Part shown: positions 18,940 through 34,848 of the stretch, in pieces | How positions within the stretch are numbered: position 1 is the stretch's first letter | Layout of the letters: each line of letters opens with the position of its first letter | DNA from: Serratia oryzae | GTDB taxonomy: Bacteria; Pseudomonadota; Gammaproteobacteria; Enterobacterales; Enterobacteriaceae | Length of the DNA: 64,000 nucleotides | Assembly (NCBI RefSeq): GCF_001976145.1 | Contig: NZ_MOXD01000005.1 | Span: 304,301 to 368,300 of the forward strand | Direction of reading: 5' to 3' | Translations under genes and position numbers: made by a program | Notes under the pieces: generated by a model | Told to the model about the DNA's origin: nothing | Database searches by the model: none | The model's input: only the letters and a program-made list of their open reading frames with translations

Positions 18940-20403
18940 ATGAGAAAAATATTATTGCAGCCTGAACTGCAAAAAAAAGGTCTGACGCTGAAACAGGTCG
19001 GTTTACCACTTGCCGCCCTGATCCTGATTCTACTAATGAATATTCCGGTGCCGGAGGGGCTCACGCCGCAAGGGATTAAATCTATTGCCATTTTTTGTGC
19101 CGCACTCACACTCTGGGTCTGCGGTTCCCTGCCTATCTACCTCACCTCCATGCTGGTTATTGTCTTACTGCCCCTGACCGGCACGGTTTCAAAGGAGAAG
19201 CTGGTTTTTGCCACGCTGGGGTACGATGTGATCTGGCTGATGGTTTCAGCCTTTATCCTGACCTCTGCAATGATCAAATCCGATATCGCCCGCCGTTTCG
19301 CCCTGTGGATGATCACCACGTTTGGCCAAACGCCACGCAGGGCGCTGTTTGTGCTGGTGGTAATTAACTTCTGCCTGGTCTTCTTTGTTCCATCTACCAC
19401 CGCCAGAGCTACGCTGATGGTACCCATCTGCATGATCCTGCTGGAAATTTATAAAGCGACCCCGGGGAAAAGCCATTTTGGCCGAGTCATGATGCTCCAG
19501 GGGGTACAGGCTGATGCCATTGCCACCTCCGGCGTGATGACAGGAACGGCAGCCAACATTATCGCGGTCGGTTTTATCAATCAGCAGGCCGGTGGGCATA
19601 TCGGCTATATGGACTGGCTGCTGGCATCTTTTCCACTGGCAGTGGTCAGTATGTTCCTGTCATTCCTGATCGGCCTGAAATTCTGGTCATTCAAGGGGGA
19701 AATCGATTTTCAGGGGGCGCTGGAAAAACTGACGCAGGAGCGGAATCAACTGGGAAATCTGTCGCTCAGCGAAAAGAAAGCCATGGCGATATTTCTGCTG
19801 GCTGTGGTGCTCTGGGCAACCGAAAGTTACCACAAGGCAGTGCTGGGATTTGAAATCAGCGTGTATATGACGGCGGTGATTGCCGCTATCCTTTGCCTGA
19901 TGCCCAGGACGGGTCTGCTTACCTGGTCTGAAGCCAACATCAAATGGGATCTGATGATTTTTGCAGCCGGAGCCTATGCCGCCGGAAATACGTTGGAAGA
20001 CACCGAAGGCGCACAGTGGCTGATTGGCAAACTGGTTCACGGCCTGGGGCTAGAAAACATGAGTACCTGGATGGTTTATATCGTGGTGATTTTCATCTCC
20101 ATGTACAGCCACCTGATTTTCACCAGTAAAACGGTCAGAACCACCATCCTCATTCCGGCCTCGATCGCCCTGGCGAAAACCCTCGGTATGGATCCCGTCA
20201 CGCTTGCATTGGCGGCCTCTCTGACCCTGACCTACACCATCACGCTGCCGCCCCACTCCAAGGTTAACGCCATTTACTTTTCAACCGGCTATTTCAGCGT
20301 ACTGGATCAGATGAAGTACGGCCTGACCACCTGCTTTATTGGTGCGTGCGTGATTAGCATTGCCATTTTCACCTGGTTCCGCCTTCTGGGATATGGATTA
20401 TAA
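18940..20403 (+). CDS. DASS-family (SLC13) anion transporter
   Basis: This 487-residue inner-membrane protein has about twelve to fourteen helices and the divalent-anion:Na+ symporter layout. The two half-repeats show FVPSTTARATLMVPI (about residue 150), TGTAANIIAVGF and, in the second half, LPPHSKVNAIYFSTG. It resembles CitT/TtdT-like carriers of di- or tricarboxylates. The ion-site SNT triplets of characterised members are changed here (PSTTA, HSKVN), so the substrate and coupling ion are uncertain. A LysR gene reads away from it, and a histidine-phosphatase gene starts 17 bases after its stop. Confidence 0.85.
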   Translation: MRKILLQPELQKKGLTLKQVGLPLAALILILLMNIPVPEGLTPQGIKSIAIFCAALTLWVCGSLPIYLTSMLVIVLLPLTGTVSKEKLVFATLGYDVIWLMVSAFILTSAMIKSDIARRFALWMITTFGQTPRRALFVLVVINFCLVFFVPSTTARATLMVPICMILLEIYKATPGKSHFGRVMMLQGVQADAIATSGVMTGTAANIIAVGFINQQAGGHIGYMDWLLASFPLAVVSMFLSFLIGLKFWSFKGEIDFQGALEKLTQERNQLGNLSLSEKKAMAIFLLAVVLWATESYHKAVLGFEISVYMTAVIAAILCLMPRTGLLTWSEANIKWDLMIFAAGAYAAGNTLEDTEGAQWLIGKLVHGLGLENMSTWMVYIVVIFISMYSHLIFTSKTVRTTILIPASIALAKTLGMDPVTLALAASLTLTYTITLPPHSKVNAIYFSTGYFSVLDQMKYGLTTCFIGACVISIAIFTWFRLLGYGL

Positions 20404-20420
20404 ACAATAGGATCTAATGT

Positions 20421-21023
20421 ATGCGCCTTATTTTGCTCCGACATGGAGAAACCCTCTGGAACAGAGAATCACGCCTCCAGGGGCATGAAAACTCAACCTT
20501 ATCCGACAAAGGTGTCCTCCAGGCAACTCGGATAAAAGATTGCATCCGGCAACTCTCTCCTGCCAGAGTGGTGACCTCAGATCTGGGGAGAGCCAGGCAA
20601 ACGGCTGAACTGATTGGCTACCCGGATGCACAGCCGGATGAAAAGCTGCGAGAACTGCACATGGGGGAATGGACCGGGCTACGTAAACCAGATTTGATCG
20701 AAAGCGACCCCCACAGTTACTGGCAATGGCGTGCGGGAGAGTACACTCCGGCAGGCGGCGAGAGCTGGCAAGCCTTCTGTATGAGGATCAACACGGCATT
20801 GCGTGGTTGGGTGTTGCAGGAGGATTCGGATCTGCTGGCGGTAGTGCACAGCGGTGTCATTCGCGCCGCCTGCCAGGTTTTCCTGAATTTACCGGCCGAA
20901 CGATTGCTCCCTGTTACACCGGCAACCATAACAATCTTTAATTTCGACTGCCCTGAGCAGCAACCAAAGCTGGAAGCTTACAACCTGGGTGCTTTCATCC
21001 CTGACAAAGAGGCGGCGGATTAA
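20421..21023 (+). CDS. Histidine phosphatase (phosphoglycerate mutase-like) family protein
   Basis: A 200-residue cytoplasmic phosphatase with the catalytic LLRHGET motif at the N-terminus, a second-site arginine in SDLGRARQTAE, the acid E in LRELHMGEW and the second histidine in VVHSGVIRAA. It is like CobC/PhoE-type phosphatases. With the DASS transporter it forms a two-gene operon; it might dephosphorylate a metabolite of the imported acid. Cobalamin genes are absent here, so CobC function is unlikely. Confidence 0.8.
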   Translation: MRLILLRHGETLWNRESRLQGHENSTLSDKGVLQATRIKDCIRQLSPARVVTSDLGRARQTAELIGYPDAQPDEKLRELHMGEWTGLRKPDLIESDPHSYWQWRAGEYTPAGGESWQAFCMRINTALRGWVLQEDSDLLAVVHSGVIRAACQVFLNLPAERLLPVTPATITIFNFDCPEQQPKLEAYNLGAFIPDKEAAD

Positions 21024-21060
21024 CGTTTTTTCTGTCGTATCAACGTCATTTTTCAGGCGT

Positions 21061-21090
21061 AAAAAACCGACTGTTGAGGTCGGTTTTTTT
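21061..21090. terminator. Bidirectional terminator between the phosphatase gene and yeeZ
   Basis: An 11-bp stem AAAAAACCGAC / GTCGGTTTTTT with a 7-base loop has A- and T-runs on both sides, so it can end transcripts from either strand of the convergent genes. Confidence 0.85.
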
Positions 21091-21165
21091 ATTGGCACTC
21101 TTTCTACCGGTTACCTATCGCCCGGCATCACGCAATCGCCGCCAATGCAGGACGGTTTGATTTTA

Positions 21166-21990
21166 TTACCCCATAGGCATGCGCGCCGGATCTGGGTATT
21201 GATATTCAAACCCCAATTCCTTGCAGATCCGGTTGCCGTCCACCAGCCGCCCTTCCTGTTCCGGCTCTTCGGCAAACTGCGGCGGAGGCAGATGCAACTG
21301 CGCTGCCAGTGCCGGATAGAACTCACGCTTGATTGGGTGGCCAGGTGCACAAAGATTGTAAACATGCCCCCCTTTGGGCAATTTCAGCAACAATTGGATG
21401 GCAGCAATCACATCATCCTGATGCACCAGATTCACTCCTTGCGAACCACCTTTAACATCAACCTTGCCCGCCAGGAAACGGCCCGGATGCCGATCGGTGC
21501 CCACCAGGCCCGCCAGGCGTAAAATATCAACTGAGGTATTCGGCAACTCATGCAGCCAGCGCTCCAGTTCTGCCAGCACCCGCCCAGAAGGGGTTACCGG
21601 TTTGAGCGGTGAATCTTCACGCACCGTGCCGGTGGTATCGCCGTACACCGAGGTCGAGCTGGTAAAGATAATATGCGGCACCCCAAACGCCATGGCGCTG
21701 TCAACCAGCATGCGCACGGCATTAAAGTAGCCTTCGCTACCCTCTACGGTGCGCCTGGCGGGCAGCGTGATCACCAATGCGTCGGCGTAAAGCAGTTGCT
21801 CCAGATCCTGAGCTTCGCAAATCAGTTCAGGTGTCAGTTCGAGCTGGTAACATTCAATACCGCTCATGCGCGCGGCTTCGACACCATCCGGCGTGGTTTT
21901 ACTGCCCACCACCTCAAATCCGCGGCTCATTAACGATAAAGCCAGCGGCATGCCTAACCAACCCAGGCCAATAATGGCGACTTTTTTCAT
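21166..21990 (-). CDS. yeeZ: SDR/NAD(P)-dependent epimerase-like protein YeeZ
   Basis: This 274-residue Rossmann-fold protein begins with the dinucleotide-binding motif IIGLGWLGMPLA and has an SDR-like TSSTSVYGDTTG segment near residue 110. The length equals E. coli YeeZ, which is also encoded next to hisL. The start at 21990 (MKKVAIIG) is chosen because GAGAGGG precedes it; the longer frame begins 57 bases earlier without a site. The substrate is unknown. Confidence 0.9.
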   Translation of the reverse strand: MKKVAIIGLGWLGMPLALSLMSRGFEVVGSKTTPDGVEAARMSGIECYQLELTPELICEAQDLEQLLYADALVITLPARRTVEGSEGYFNAVRMLVDSAMAFGVPHIIFTSSTSVYGDTTGTVREDSPLKPVTPSGRVLAELERWLHELPNTSVDILRLAGLVGTDRHPGRFLAGKVDVKGGSQGVNLVHQDDVIAAIQLLLKLPKGGHVYNLCAPGHPIKREFYPALAAQLHLPPPQFAEEPEQEGRLVDGNRICKELGFEYQYPDPARMPMG

Positions 21991-22220
21991 TAACACCCTC
22001 TCCTGAAGATAACAACGCTTGGTGAATAAGGCTACGCCACTCGACATAGGGATACAATCAACTCACGTAAAGGTTAGGTAAAGCTGTCGCGAGCGAATAA
22101 TTCAGCCTGTTTCAATGAATTAAATTTATGATGATAAAAAACAGTTGCGCAAGACCATACTGATAGTTTAGGTTAATCAGCAACTCAGCACTGGCTGATT
22201 TACTTTAAAAGAGAAAACAC

Positions 22221-22268
22221 ATGACTCGCGTTCAGTTCAACCACCATCATCACCATCACCCAGACTAG
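22221..22268 (+). CDS. hisL: his operon leader peptide
   Basis: A 15-codon leader, MTRVQFNHHHHHHPD, with six histidine codons in a row. When charged His-tRNA is scarce the ribosome stalls on this run and lets the antiterminator form; otherwise the terminator at 22346-22378 stops transcription. E. coli has seven histidines and a Lys where this one has Asn. Confidence 0.97.
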   Translation: MTRVQFNHHHHHHPD

Positions 22269-22345
22269 TCTTTCGGGCGATGTGTGCTGGAAGACGGTTT
22301 AAAATCTTCCAGTGGCGCGTAGAACCAAACAAACGCAAGAGAAAG

Positions 22346-22378
22346 CCCTCGGAAGATACCTTCCGAGGGTTTTTTTTT
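22346..22378 (+). terminator. his attenuator terminator
   Basis: A perfect 10-bp stem CCCTCGGAAG-ATAC-CTTCCGAGGG followed by nine T residues, 78 bases after hisL and 70 bases before hisG. It is the classic attenuation terminator of the his operon. Confidence 0.95.
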
Positions 22379-22447
22379 GGCTCCGGACAGACAGAAAAAT
22401 AGTTTTTACAATAAATTCATAAAATTACAGATTAAACAGAGGTTACC

Positions 22448-23347
22448 ATGTTGGATAAAACACGTTTACGGATAGCAATGCAGAAATCAGGCCGCCTGAG
22501 TGAAGATTCTCAGGAACTGCTGGCCCGCTGCGGTATCAAGATCAACCTGCAGCAGCAACGCCTGATTGCCTTCGCCGAGAATATGCCGATTGATATCCTG
22601 CGCGTGCGTGATGACGACATTCCAGGGCTGGTGATGGATGGCGTGGTGGATCTGGGCATTATCGGTGAAAACGTGCTGGAAGAAGAGCTGCTCAACCGCC
22701 GCGCACAAGGCGAAGACCCACGTTACTTCACCCTGCGCCGCCTGGACTTCGGTGCCTGCCGCCTGTCGCTGGCCACCGCGCTGGACAGCGAATATACCGG
22801 TCCGCAAAGCCTGCAAGATGCCCGCATTGCCACCTCTTACCCCCACCTGCTGAAGCAATACCTCGACAAACAAGGCGTTCGTTTTAAATCATGCCTGCTG
22901 AATGGTTCGGTGGAAGTGGCCCCGCGCGCGGGCTTGGCGGACGCCATCTGCGATCTGGTGTCCACCGGTGCGACGCTCGAAGCCAACGGCCTGCGTGAAG
23001 TCGAAGTAATCTATCGCTCCAAAGCCTGCCTGATCCAGCGCGACGGCGAAATGCCTGCGGCCAAACAGCAGTTAATCGACCGCCTGATGACCCGTATTCA
23101 GGGCGTGATCCAGGCGCGCGAATCCAAATACATCATGCTGCACGCACCGAGCGATCGTCTGGATGAGATCATCGCCCTGCTGCCGGGTGCCGAGCGCCCC
23201 ACCATTCTGCCGTTGGCCGGTGCACAAAACCGCGTCGCGATGCACATGGTGAGCAGCGAAACCCTGTTCTGGGAAACCATGGAAAAACTGAAAACTCTGG
23301 GTGCCAGCTCCATTCTGGTGCTGCCAATTGAGAAGATGATGGAGTAA
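22448..23347 (+). CDS. hisG: ATP phosphoribosyltransferase
   Basis: This 299-residue enzyme joins ATP and PRPP in the first, feedback-inhibited step of histidine synthesis. It is the long form with a catalytic domain (1-220) and a C-terminal ACT-like histidine-binding domain (225-299). The PRPP-binding loop is seen in [14 protein letters not shown]. The length equals E. coli HisG. It is the first structural gene after the attenuator, and hisD starts 4 bases after its stop. Confidence 0.97.
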   Translation: MLDKTRLRIAMQKSGRLSEDSQELLARCGIKINLQQQRLIAFAENMPIDILRVRDDDIPGLVMDGVVDLGIIGENVLEEELLNRRAQGEDPRYFTLRRLDFGACRLSLATALDSEYTGPQSLQDARIATSYPHLLKQYLDKQGVRFKSCLLNGSVEVAPRAGLADAICDLVSTGATLEANGLREVEVIYRSKACLIQRDGEMPAAKQQLIDRLMTRIQGVIQARESKYIMLHAPSDRLDEIIALLPGAERPTILPLAGAQNRVAMHMVSSETLFWETMEKLKTLGASSILVLPIEKMME

Positions 23348-23351
23348 CGCC

Positions 23352-28880
<5,529 letters not shown>

Positions 28881-28887
<7 letters not shown>

Positions 28888-29495
28888 CAGAACAACAAAG
28901 AAATCAGTTGGATTGGGTAAAAACCGACAATCTGCTGCCGGTGATCGTCCAGCACGCCGTTTCTGGCGAAGTATTGATGCTCGGCTATATGAATCAGGAA
29001 GCGCTGGCGGTGACCGAGCAGAGCGGCAAGGTGACGTTTTTCTCACGCACCAAACAGCGGCTGTGGACCAAGGGCGAAAGCTCCGGCCACTTCCTCAACG
29101 TGGTGAGCATCACGCCAGACTGCGATAACGACACCCTGCTGATCCTGGCGAACCCGATCGGCCCAACCTGCCACTTGGGCAACAACAGCTGCTTCCACCC
29201 GGCAAGCAGCGACTGGGGCTTCCTGTATCAGCTTGAGCAGTTGTTAGCCTCGCGCAAAACCGCCAGCCCGGAAAGCTCGTATACCGCCAAGCTGTATGCT
29301 AGCGGCACCAAGCGTATTGCGCAGAAAGTCGGTGAAGAAGGGGTAGAAACCGCTCTGGCCGCCACGGTGAACGATCGCGAAGAGCTGACCAACGAAGCCT
29401 CTGACCTGATCTATCACCTGCTGGTGTTGCTGCAGGATCAGGAGCTGGACTTAAGCAAGGTGATTGGCCGCCTGCGGGAACGGCATCAGAAGTAG
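28881..29495 (+). CDS. hisI: Bifunctional phosphoribosyl-AMP cyclohydrolase / phosphoribosyl-ATP pyrophosphatase
   Basis: This 204-residue fusion carries out steps two and three of histidine synthesis: an N-terminal cyclohydrolase (1-110; zinc cysteines in [10 protein letters not shown] and GPTCH) and a C-terminal helical pyrophosphatase (115-204; [11 protein letters not shown]). The start is GTG at 28881, overlapping the end of hisF. It ends the operon, with a bidirectional terminator about 240 bases on. Confidence 0.96.
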
Positions 29496-29516
29496 TACCG
29501 GCTCAGCCACCAAATT

Positions 29517-29552
29517 CCCCCTCACCCTAGCCCTCTCCCGCGGGGAGAGGGG
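29517..29552. repeat. CCCTCTCCC-type palindromic repeat
   Basis: The sequence begins CCCCTCACCCTAGCC and goes on to CCCTCTCCCGCGGGGAGAGGG, a strong palindrome just after hisI. The same consensus occurs at 63479-63514, so it is a dispersed short repeat, comparable in size and placing to REP-type units. Confidence 0.7.
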
Positions 29553-29736
29553 ACCCGTTCAGTGCACATTTCAAGCACCAAAGCCGCAGCCAGCCATGAA
29601 CTCCGCCCGTAGGAGGCGACTGGCAACTTGTGTAGATTCCTATGCCCATCAGGGGAACCGATCGCGTTTATTGGGTTCTTTCTGGTGACTCATCACGAGT
29701 ACTAAAATCGGTGTTTTTACATTCCCAATAAAAAAA

Positions 29737-29767
29737 AGCCGCCGGGCGTTAACCTCGGCGGCTTTTT
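29737..29767. terminator. Bidirectional terminator between hisI and gnd
   Basis: AGCCGCCG / CGGCGGCT forms a perfect 8-bp stem with an 11-base loop. A-run before and T-run after it allow it to end both the his transcript and the gnd transcript. Confidence 0.85.
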
Positions 29768-29785
29768 ATCATTTAACAATCGGGA

Positions 29786-31192
29786 TTATTCCATCCATTC
29801 GGTATGGAATACGCCTTCTTTGTCGGTACGTTTGTAAGTGTGAGCACCGAAGTAGTCACGCTGCGCCTGGATCAGGTTAGCTGGCAGCACCGCTGAGCGA
29901 TAGCTGTCGTAATAGGCGATCGCCGCAGAGAAGGTTGGCGTCGGGATGCCATTCTGCACCGCATAGGAAACCACATCACGCAGCGCCTGCTGGTATTCGT
30001 CGGCAATCTGCTTGAAGTAAGGGGCCAGCAGCAGGTTAGCGATGTCGGCATTTTCCGCGTAGGCATCGGTGATTTTTTGCAGGAATTGAGCGCGGATGAT
30101 GCAACCGGCACGGAAGATCTTGGCGATCTCACCGTAGTTCAGATCCCAGTTGTTTTCCTTGGAAGCGGCTTTCAGCTGTGAGAAGCCCTGCGCATAGGAA
30201 ACAATCTTGCCCAAATACAAAGCGCGGCGCACTTTCTCTACAAACTCGGCTTTATCGCCGCTGAAAGCAGCGACTTGCGGGCCGGTCAGCACTTTGGATG
30301 CCGCAACGCGCTGGTCTTTCAACGAGGACAGGTAACGCGCAAACACCGACTCGGTGATCAGCGACAGCGGTTCGCCCAGATCCAGTGAACTTTGGCTGGT
30401 CCACTTGCCGGTGCCTTTGTTGGCCGCTTCGTCCAGGATCACGTCGACCAGGTATTTACCCTCTTCGTCTTTCTTGGTGAAGATGTCTTTGGTGATGTCG
30501 ATCAGGTAGCTGTTCAGCTCGCCTTTGTTCCAGTCGGCAAAGGTTTCTGCCAGTTGCTCGTTGTTCAGGTTCAGCGCCTGCTTCAGCAGAGAATAGGCTT
30601 CTGCGATCAGCTGCATGTCGCCGTATTCGATACCGTTGTGCACCATTTTCACATAGTGCCCGGCACCGTCAGCACCGATATAGGCCACACAAGGCTCACC
30701 TTCGGCTACGGCAGCGATTTTCTTCAGGATCGGAGCCACCAGTTCGTAAGCTTCTTTCTGGCCGCCCGGCATGATAGAAGGCCCTTTCAGCGCGCCCTCT
30801 TCACCACCGGAAACGCCGGTGCCGATGAAGTTGAAGCCTTGAGCAGACAGTTCGCGGTTACGGCGGATGGTGTCCTGATAGTAAGTGTTACCGCCATCGA
30901 TCAGGATGTCGCCTTTTTCCAGGTGCGGAGTCAGAGAGGCAATGGTTTTGTCCGTCGCTTCGCCCGCTTTCACCATCAGCAAAATGCGGCGCGGCTTTTC
31001 CAGCGATGCGACAAACTCTTCGACGGTGTAGTAAGGGGCCAGGTTTTTACCCGGATTCTCAGCAATAACCTCGTCAGTTTTGTCGCCTGAACGGTTAAAG
31101 ATAGAAACGGTGTAACCACGGCTTTCGATGTTCAATGCCAGATTGCGGCCCATTACCGCCATGCCGACAACGCCGATTTGTTGTTTGGACAT
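29786..31192 (-). CDS. gnd: 6-phosphogluconate dehydrogenase, decarboxylating
   Basis: This 468-residue cytoplasmic enzyme of the pentose phosphate pathway turns 6-phosphogluconate and NADP+ into ribulose-5-phosphate, CO2 and NADPH. The N-terminal Rossmann motif is [16 protein letters not shown], and the catalytic region contains [19 protein letters not shown] and [13 protein letters not shown] with the active Lys. The start at 31192 (MSKQQIG) has AGGAG eight bases before it; the longer frame has none. The gene borders the polysaccharide locus, as in most enterobacteria, and a strong terminator upstream separates the two. Confidence 0.97.
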   Translation of the reverse strand: MSKQQIGVVGMAVMGRNLALNIESRGYTVSIFNRSGDKTDEVIAENPGKNLAPYYTVEEFVASLEKPRRILLMVKAGEATDKTIASLTPHLEKGDILIDGGNTYYQDTIRRNRELSAQGFNFIGTGVSGGEEGALKGPSIMPGGQKEAYELVAPILKKIAAVAEGEPCVAYIGADGAGHYVKMVHNGIEYGDMQLIAEAYSLLKQALNLNNEQLAETFADWNKGELNSYLIDITKDIFTKKDEEGKYLVDVILDEAANKGTGKWTSQSSLDLGEPLSLITESVFARYLSSLKDQRVAASKVLTGPQVAAFSGDKAEFVEKVRRALYLGKIVSYAQGFSQLKAASKENNWDLNYGEIAKIFRAGCIIRAQFLQKITDAYAENADIANLLLAPYFKQIADEYQQALRDVVSYAVQNGIPTPTFSAAIAYYDSYRSAVLPANLIQAQRDYFGAHTYKRTDKEGVFHTEWME

Positions 31193-31343
31193 TAGGAACT
31201 CCTGTCTGAAGATAACACCTGCATCACGGCTCACGGCCAACAGGTTTTTTTGATGTGGCTCACATGTTAACTCAGGATTGAGGACGGTGGGTAGTGATTG
31301 GTGCGATAGGTCACAGAATGAGACCCACCTGTTTTAATACCTA

Positions 31344-31383
31344 AAGAAAAAAGCACCGGTCAATATCAGCTAAGACCGGTGCT
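31344..31383 (-). terminator. Terminator at the end of the polysaccharide locus
   Basis: On the minus strand AGCACCGGTC and GACCGGTGCT form a perfect 10-bp stem with a 12-base loop, followed by TTTTTTCTTT. It lies 24 bases after the stop of the WbbB-like gene and insulates gnd from the long upstream transcript. Confidence 0.88.
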
Positions 31384-31407
31384 ATTTCGCGAGAGCACTG
31401 AAAAAGA

Positions 31408-34400
31408 TTACACCGACGTCTCTGATGACTGCCGCTGTTTAAAGGCCTTCACTTTCTCTGCCAGCAACTGCTCACTACTGCGGATCATGTCTGTATATTG
31501 GGTATTAACGAACCCCCACAGTGTCGAATGTTGATCCTCGGCATAACCCACCATGAATGGCAACGTCGTTACCACGGTCAACCCTGGAGCGGACTCAAGA
31601 TAGCGATCAATCGTGTTGTTCTCAGAATCGATATTCTTTTCATCCCATTGACTGATGAGTTCAATACCGCGACGTGAGTAAATGTTCATTACCATGCTGG
31701 TCATACGGTTAATGTATACATATTCGATGCCATCAATCTCTTTCACTGCTAGGATGCTGGTGTCATCATGCAAATGCGCAATAATGCCGGCAAAGACATG
31801 CCAATCCCATTCCGTTGAACGCAGATGACTGACAACCTTTTCAAGCTTAATGTCAAAATCAGCAGGGAATAGTACGTCGTCTTCACAAATCATCGCCATT
31901 TCAGACTTACGATCGGCGAGCGTTGACAACATATACTTATAACTCATCCCACATCCAATCCAACCGATCCGATGACGGACACCCTCAACGATCTGAAAAC
32001 CATGCGTAGGCTTACTCAAAAATGCCTGTTTCCTGACGGGCGTTTCTGTCAGTGACAAGCATAGCTTCGGAATATCCGTCTCATTGTGAGGAACAAAGTC
32101 AGCGCTTTCTTTATACGTTTGGAAATCAATCAGATCGTTTGCCAGCAAATAACGCTTAAAGTAGACATCAAACTGCTTGTCCGTGCGCGTAAAATCGGCA
32201 ATATCCTGACGGCGGCGAGCATATAAGTTTTCGTCATCCAGCAATTGAGCAATTTTATCTGCCATAGCATTAATATCACCAACCGGCGCGAAATCGATCA
32301 CATTGGCTAGCATGTCATGATGCTGAATGTCGGAACTGCTTTCACTAACAATTGGCGTGCCCAATGACAAGGTTTCATACAGCCGTGTCGTCTCTAATAA
32401 CGCGTCTTCGTAATAATGAATATTGATAATTAATTTGGCACGCTGTACTAAACGGGTCAAATCCTCACCAAATACTTCAGAAGCCACATGTACATTAAAA
32501 CGTTTGCTCAATTGACGTAGATAACTCTGACGGCGTTCGCAATTAGGGTCGCCGTAGAACAACACGTCTACGTCTTTTTCACCTTCTACGGGTTGTAAAT
32601 TATACCCCGTCTGCGACAAATGCTCTGCATAGTTAGCATAAGATGAAATTGGCATATAAAACAGTTTCTGATACGGTATACCCTGCTGCAAGAGGTATTC
32701 AATATTGGTCAATGAATAGTCGAACACAGCGATAGCATTATTCAGAATGGCAAAATAGTCTGCTGTGAACCAGCGAGGATTAATTGACTGTTCCATTTGG
32801 AAAGCCACGTAGTTTTTGGGCAATTCAGGGAACATTTGCGGGCAAATAACAATATGTATCTGCCCACTGTCCGCAGCGGCTGAATAAGCATGAGCAATCG
32901 TAACGCCTAGCCCGATATCGATAAGTGACTTTTCTACCCGGTGCGCTACGTACAGTGTATGTCGGGATGCGAGAATAACCACATGATTCGTATCAATATG
33001 CGAGAGGGGCATTGGCATATCAGCCGTATTTTTTGCCACACGTCGCAAGTTGGCAAACAACTCCGAAACATTGCCTTTAGCCAAGAGACGAAATGCCGTT
33101 TTGGTCTTTCTACCCAGGGCTTTATAAGGATGCGGATGGCTGCGGAATGCATGCCAAGTTTTTGCTAACAGGGAACCTTCACAACTAGGGCGATGTGCCA
33201 AATAATGACGAGTCAGATCGCGTATAACACCAAACTCGCCACGGGTTGCCCGCCCCAGCATGCGCACGGGCACGGTTAGTTTCCAAGATAAACTTTTACG
33301 CATCATTAAGATAGCAGAGTGCTGATAATGCAACTCTTCTTCTTTTTGACACAACGTGGTGCGTAACTCACTCACCGCTTGTCCCAGCTCTTTTTCTTGA
33401 TTTTGCGTGCGTTGCTCTAAAAGCTGAAACCGTTGTATGCTTTCATCCAGCAGCAATTGCTTTTGCTTCAACGACTCTTGCAGAGCGTTATTTTCCTCTA
33501 GCTGAAGCCGCAATTGCTCCTTTTGCTGCTGCAACTGTTCTTCCTGAGTAGTAATACATATCTGCTTCTCTTCGATACACTGCACGTACTGTTCCATAGT
33601 ATGATAAATTTCTGCCCGCAAATCATTCTCTTGCTTAACGCGAGAGGTGATCAAATCTCCAACCTTTGTTGCTACTTCCTTTGTACTTGCCAAATCTTCA
33701 GATTCCAATAAAAAACAATTCATGTGGTAATTTACAATATCAATCTCCGCCGGGTTAGACAGGCGAAAATATAAATACTCTTGGTCAAACATTAATTTAA
33801 ATGGCACAAGGTAGGAAAATAGATAAAAGGCCATTCGATTAACACGTTCAGACTCACTGTCAGCATCAGCAATAAACGAATAAGAACTATCTCCTAATAC
33901 TTGAACAGGCTTTTGCAATAGTAATGCTTCAAGACCCACGCTTGAGTTTATCGTCAATACTTGCTTACAACGATACAAAAAATCAAGGCTGTTTGCCGAA
34001 TCATCCAATTTCATATTGCCCGCTTTCAATTGGAAACGGCTACCAGGATGAGGGCGAATAAGTAATTGCTCATCAGAACAAAACGTTTGAGCGTATGAAA
34101 TCAACGATAGATTATTAAATCCTCGGCTATATGCAACGATGTTTGAATCATCTTCAACCTGCATCGCTAAGCCGACATCAAATTCCGTAACTTTATCTTC
34201 CGGTAATGGTACCTGAGCAAAAAAGCGATGCAGCTCCGGCATTGTCAGCTGAACCTGGTAATCATCAGCAACATTCAGATAGCGTGAATAGGCCTCCGTA
34301 TTACCATTTACCCCCGAGAAATCAACATATCCGGTGCTCCAATACATTGGAGCACGTAGGGGACCGATCTCAAAGTGAATCACTGGAATTGAGAGTTTAC

Positions 34401-34848
34401 GCGCAACATTTTCCAACGATGGGCAATTACAGATACTGAGGATAGCATCAATGGACCCGGCTTGCTGCGACAGAAATATGGATTCAAGCTCAAGCTCCAA
34501 ATCTGGGATATTCTGCGTTAGAAACGCATTAAATGCCCCTATTGGATTATGTCCATTGCTCTCTAACAAACGGTTGAAGAGATCATCACCAAGCATCTTG
34601 AATTCATGTGTGCCGAACAACTCCTGCCCTGGTATTCCGTATCCCAAATTAGCCATGGTGGGTTCGTGAAACTCCCAGCGGCCTTGTTCGAGCCATTTTT
34701 GCGGAGAGTCAAGATAATCGGCCCCCGTAATAAACAGGCTTTTTTCTTTTAAAGAATAGAGCAGACGATAAAACACCCATAAATAGGGTGCTTTGACCCC
34801 ACGAAAAGGGCATGGCGGTAAAAATACGGCAAGCATACGGCTATTCAT
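31408..34848 (-). CDS. wbbB: WbbB-like multidomain O-polysaccharide polymerase/terminator
   Basis: This 1146-residue cytoplasmic protein joins three glycosyltransferase parts. Residues ~1-400 resemble KpsC/GT99 beta-Kdo transferases (RPHPGSRF at 265-272, [18 protein letters not shown] at 302-319). Residues ~403-512 are a Gln/Glu-rich coiled coil. Residues ~620-890 form a GT-B-type module ([26 protein letters not shown]), and ~925-1125 a GT25-like module with ICEDDVLFP. This is the layout of Raoultella terrigena WbbB, where GT102 and GT103 modules polymerise a Rha-GlcNAc chain, GT99 caps it with Kdo and the coiled coil sets its length. The start overlaps the end of wzt by 8 bases. The sugar specificity of the two polymerase modules here is inferred, not seen. 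Confidence 0.8.
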   Translation of the reverse strand: MNSRMLAVFLPPCPFRGVKAPYLWVFYRLLYSLKEKSLFITGADYLDSPQKWLEQGRWEFHEPTMANLGYGIPGQELFGTHEFKMLGDDLFNRLLESNGHNPIGAFNAFLTQNIPDLELELESIFLSQQAGSIDAILSICNCPSLENVARKLSIPVIHFEIGPLRAPMYWSTGYVDFSGVNGNTEAYSRYLNVADDYQVQLTMPELHRFFAQVPLPEDKVTEFDVGLAMQVEDDSNIVAYSRGFNNLSLISYAQTFCSDEQLLIRPHPGSRFQLKAGNMKLDDSANSLDFLYRCKQVLTINSSVGLEALLLQKPVQVLGDSSYSFIADADSESERVNRMAFYLFSYLVPFKLMFDQEYLYFRLSNPAEIDIVNYHMNCFLLESEDLASTKEVATKVGDLITSRVKQENDLRAEIYHTMEQYVQCIEEKQICITTQEEQLQQQKEQLRLQLEENNALQESLKQKQLLLDESIQRFQLLEQRTQNQEKELGQAVSELRTTLCQKEEELHYQHSAILMMRKSLSWKLTVPVRMLGRATRGEFGVIRDLTRHYLAHRPSCEGSLLAKTWHAFRSHPHPYKALGRKTKTAFRLLAKGNVSELFANLRRVAKNTADMPMPLSHIDTNHVVILASRHTLYVAHRVEKSLIDIGLGVTIAHAYSAAADSGQIHIVICPQMFPELPKNYVAFQMEQSINPRWFTADYFAILNNAIAVFDYSLTNIEYLLQQGIPYQKLFYMPISSYANYAEHLSQTGYNLQPVEGEKDVDVLFYGDPNCERRQSYLRQLSKRFNVHVASEVFGEDLTRLVQRAKLIINIHYYEDALLETTRLYETLSLGTPIVSESSSDIQHHDMLANVIDFAPVGDINAMADKIAQLLDDENLYARRRQDIADFTRTDKQFDVYFKRYLLANDLIDFQTYKESADFVPHNETDIPKLCLSLTETPVRKQAFLSKPTHGFQIVEGVRHRIGWIGCGMSYKYMLSTLADRKSEMAMICEDDVLFPADFDIKLEKVVSHLRSTEWDWHVFAGIIAHLHDDTSILAVKEIDGIEYVYINRMTSMVMNIYSRRGIELISQWDEKNIDSENNTIDRYLESAPGLTVVTTLPFMVGYAEDQHSTLWGFVNTQYTDMIRSSEQLLAEKVKAFKQRQSSETSV

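Noticed and set aside
22221..22268. Run of His codons as a sequencing tag artefact
   Set aside because: The leader context, flanking residues and downstream attenuator identify it as natural hisL.
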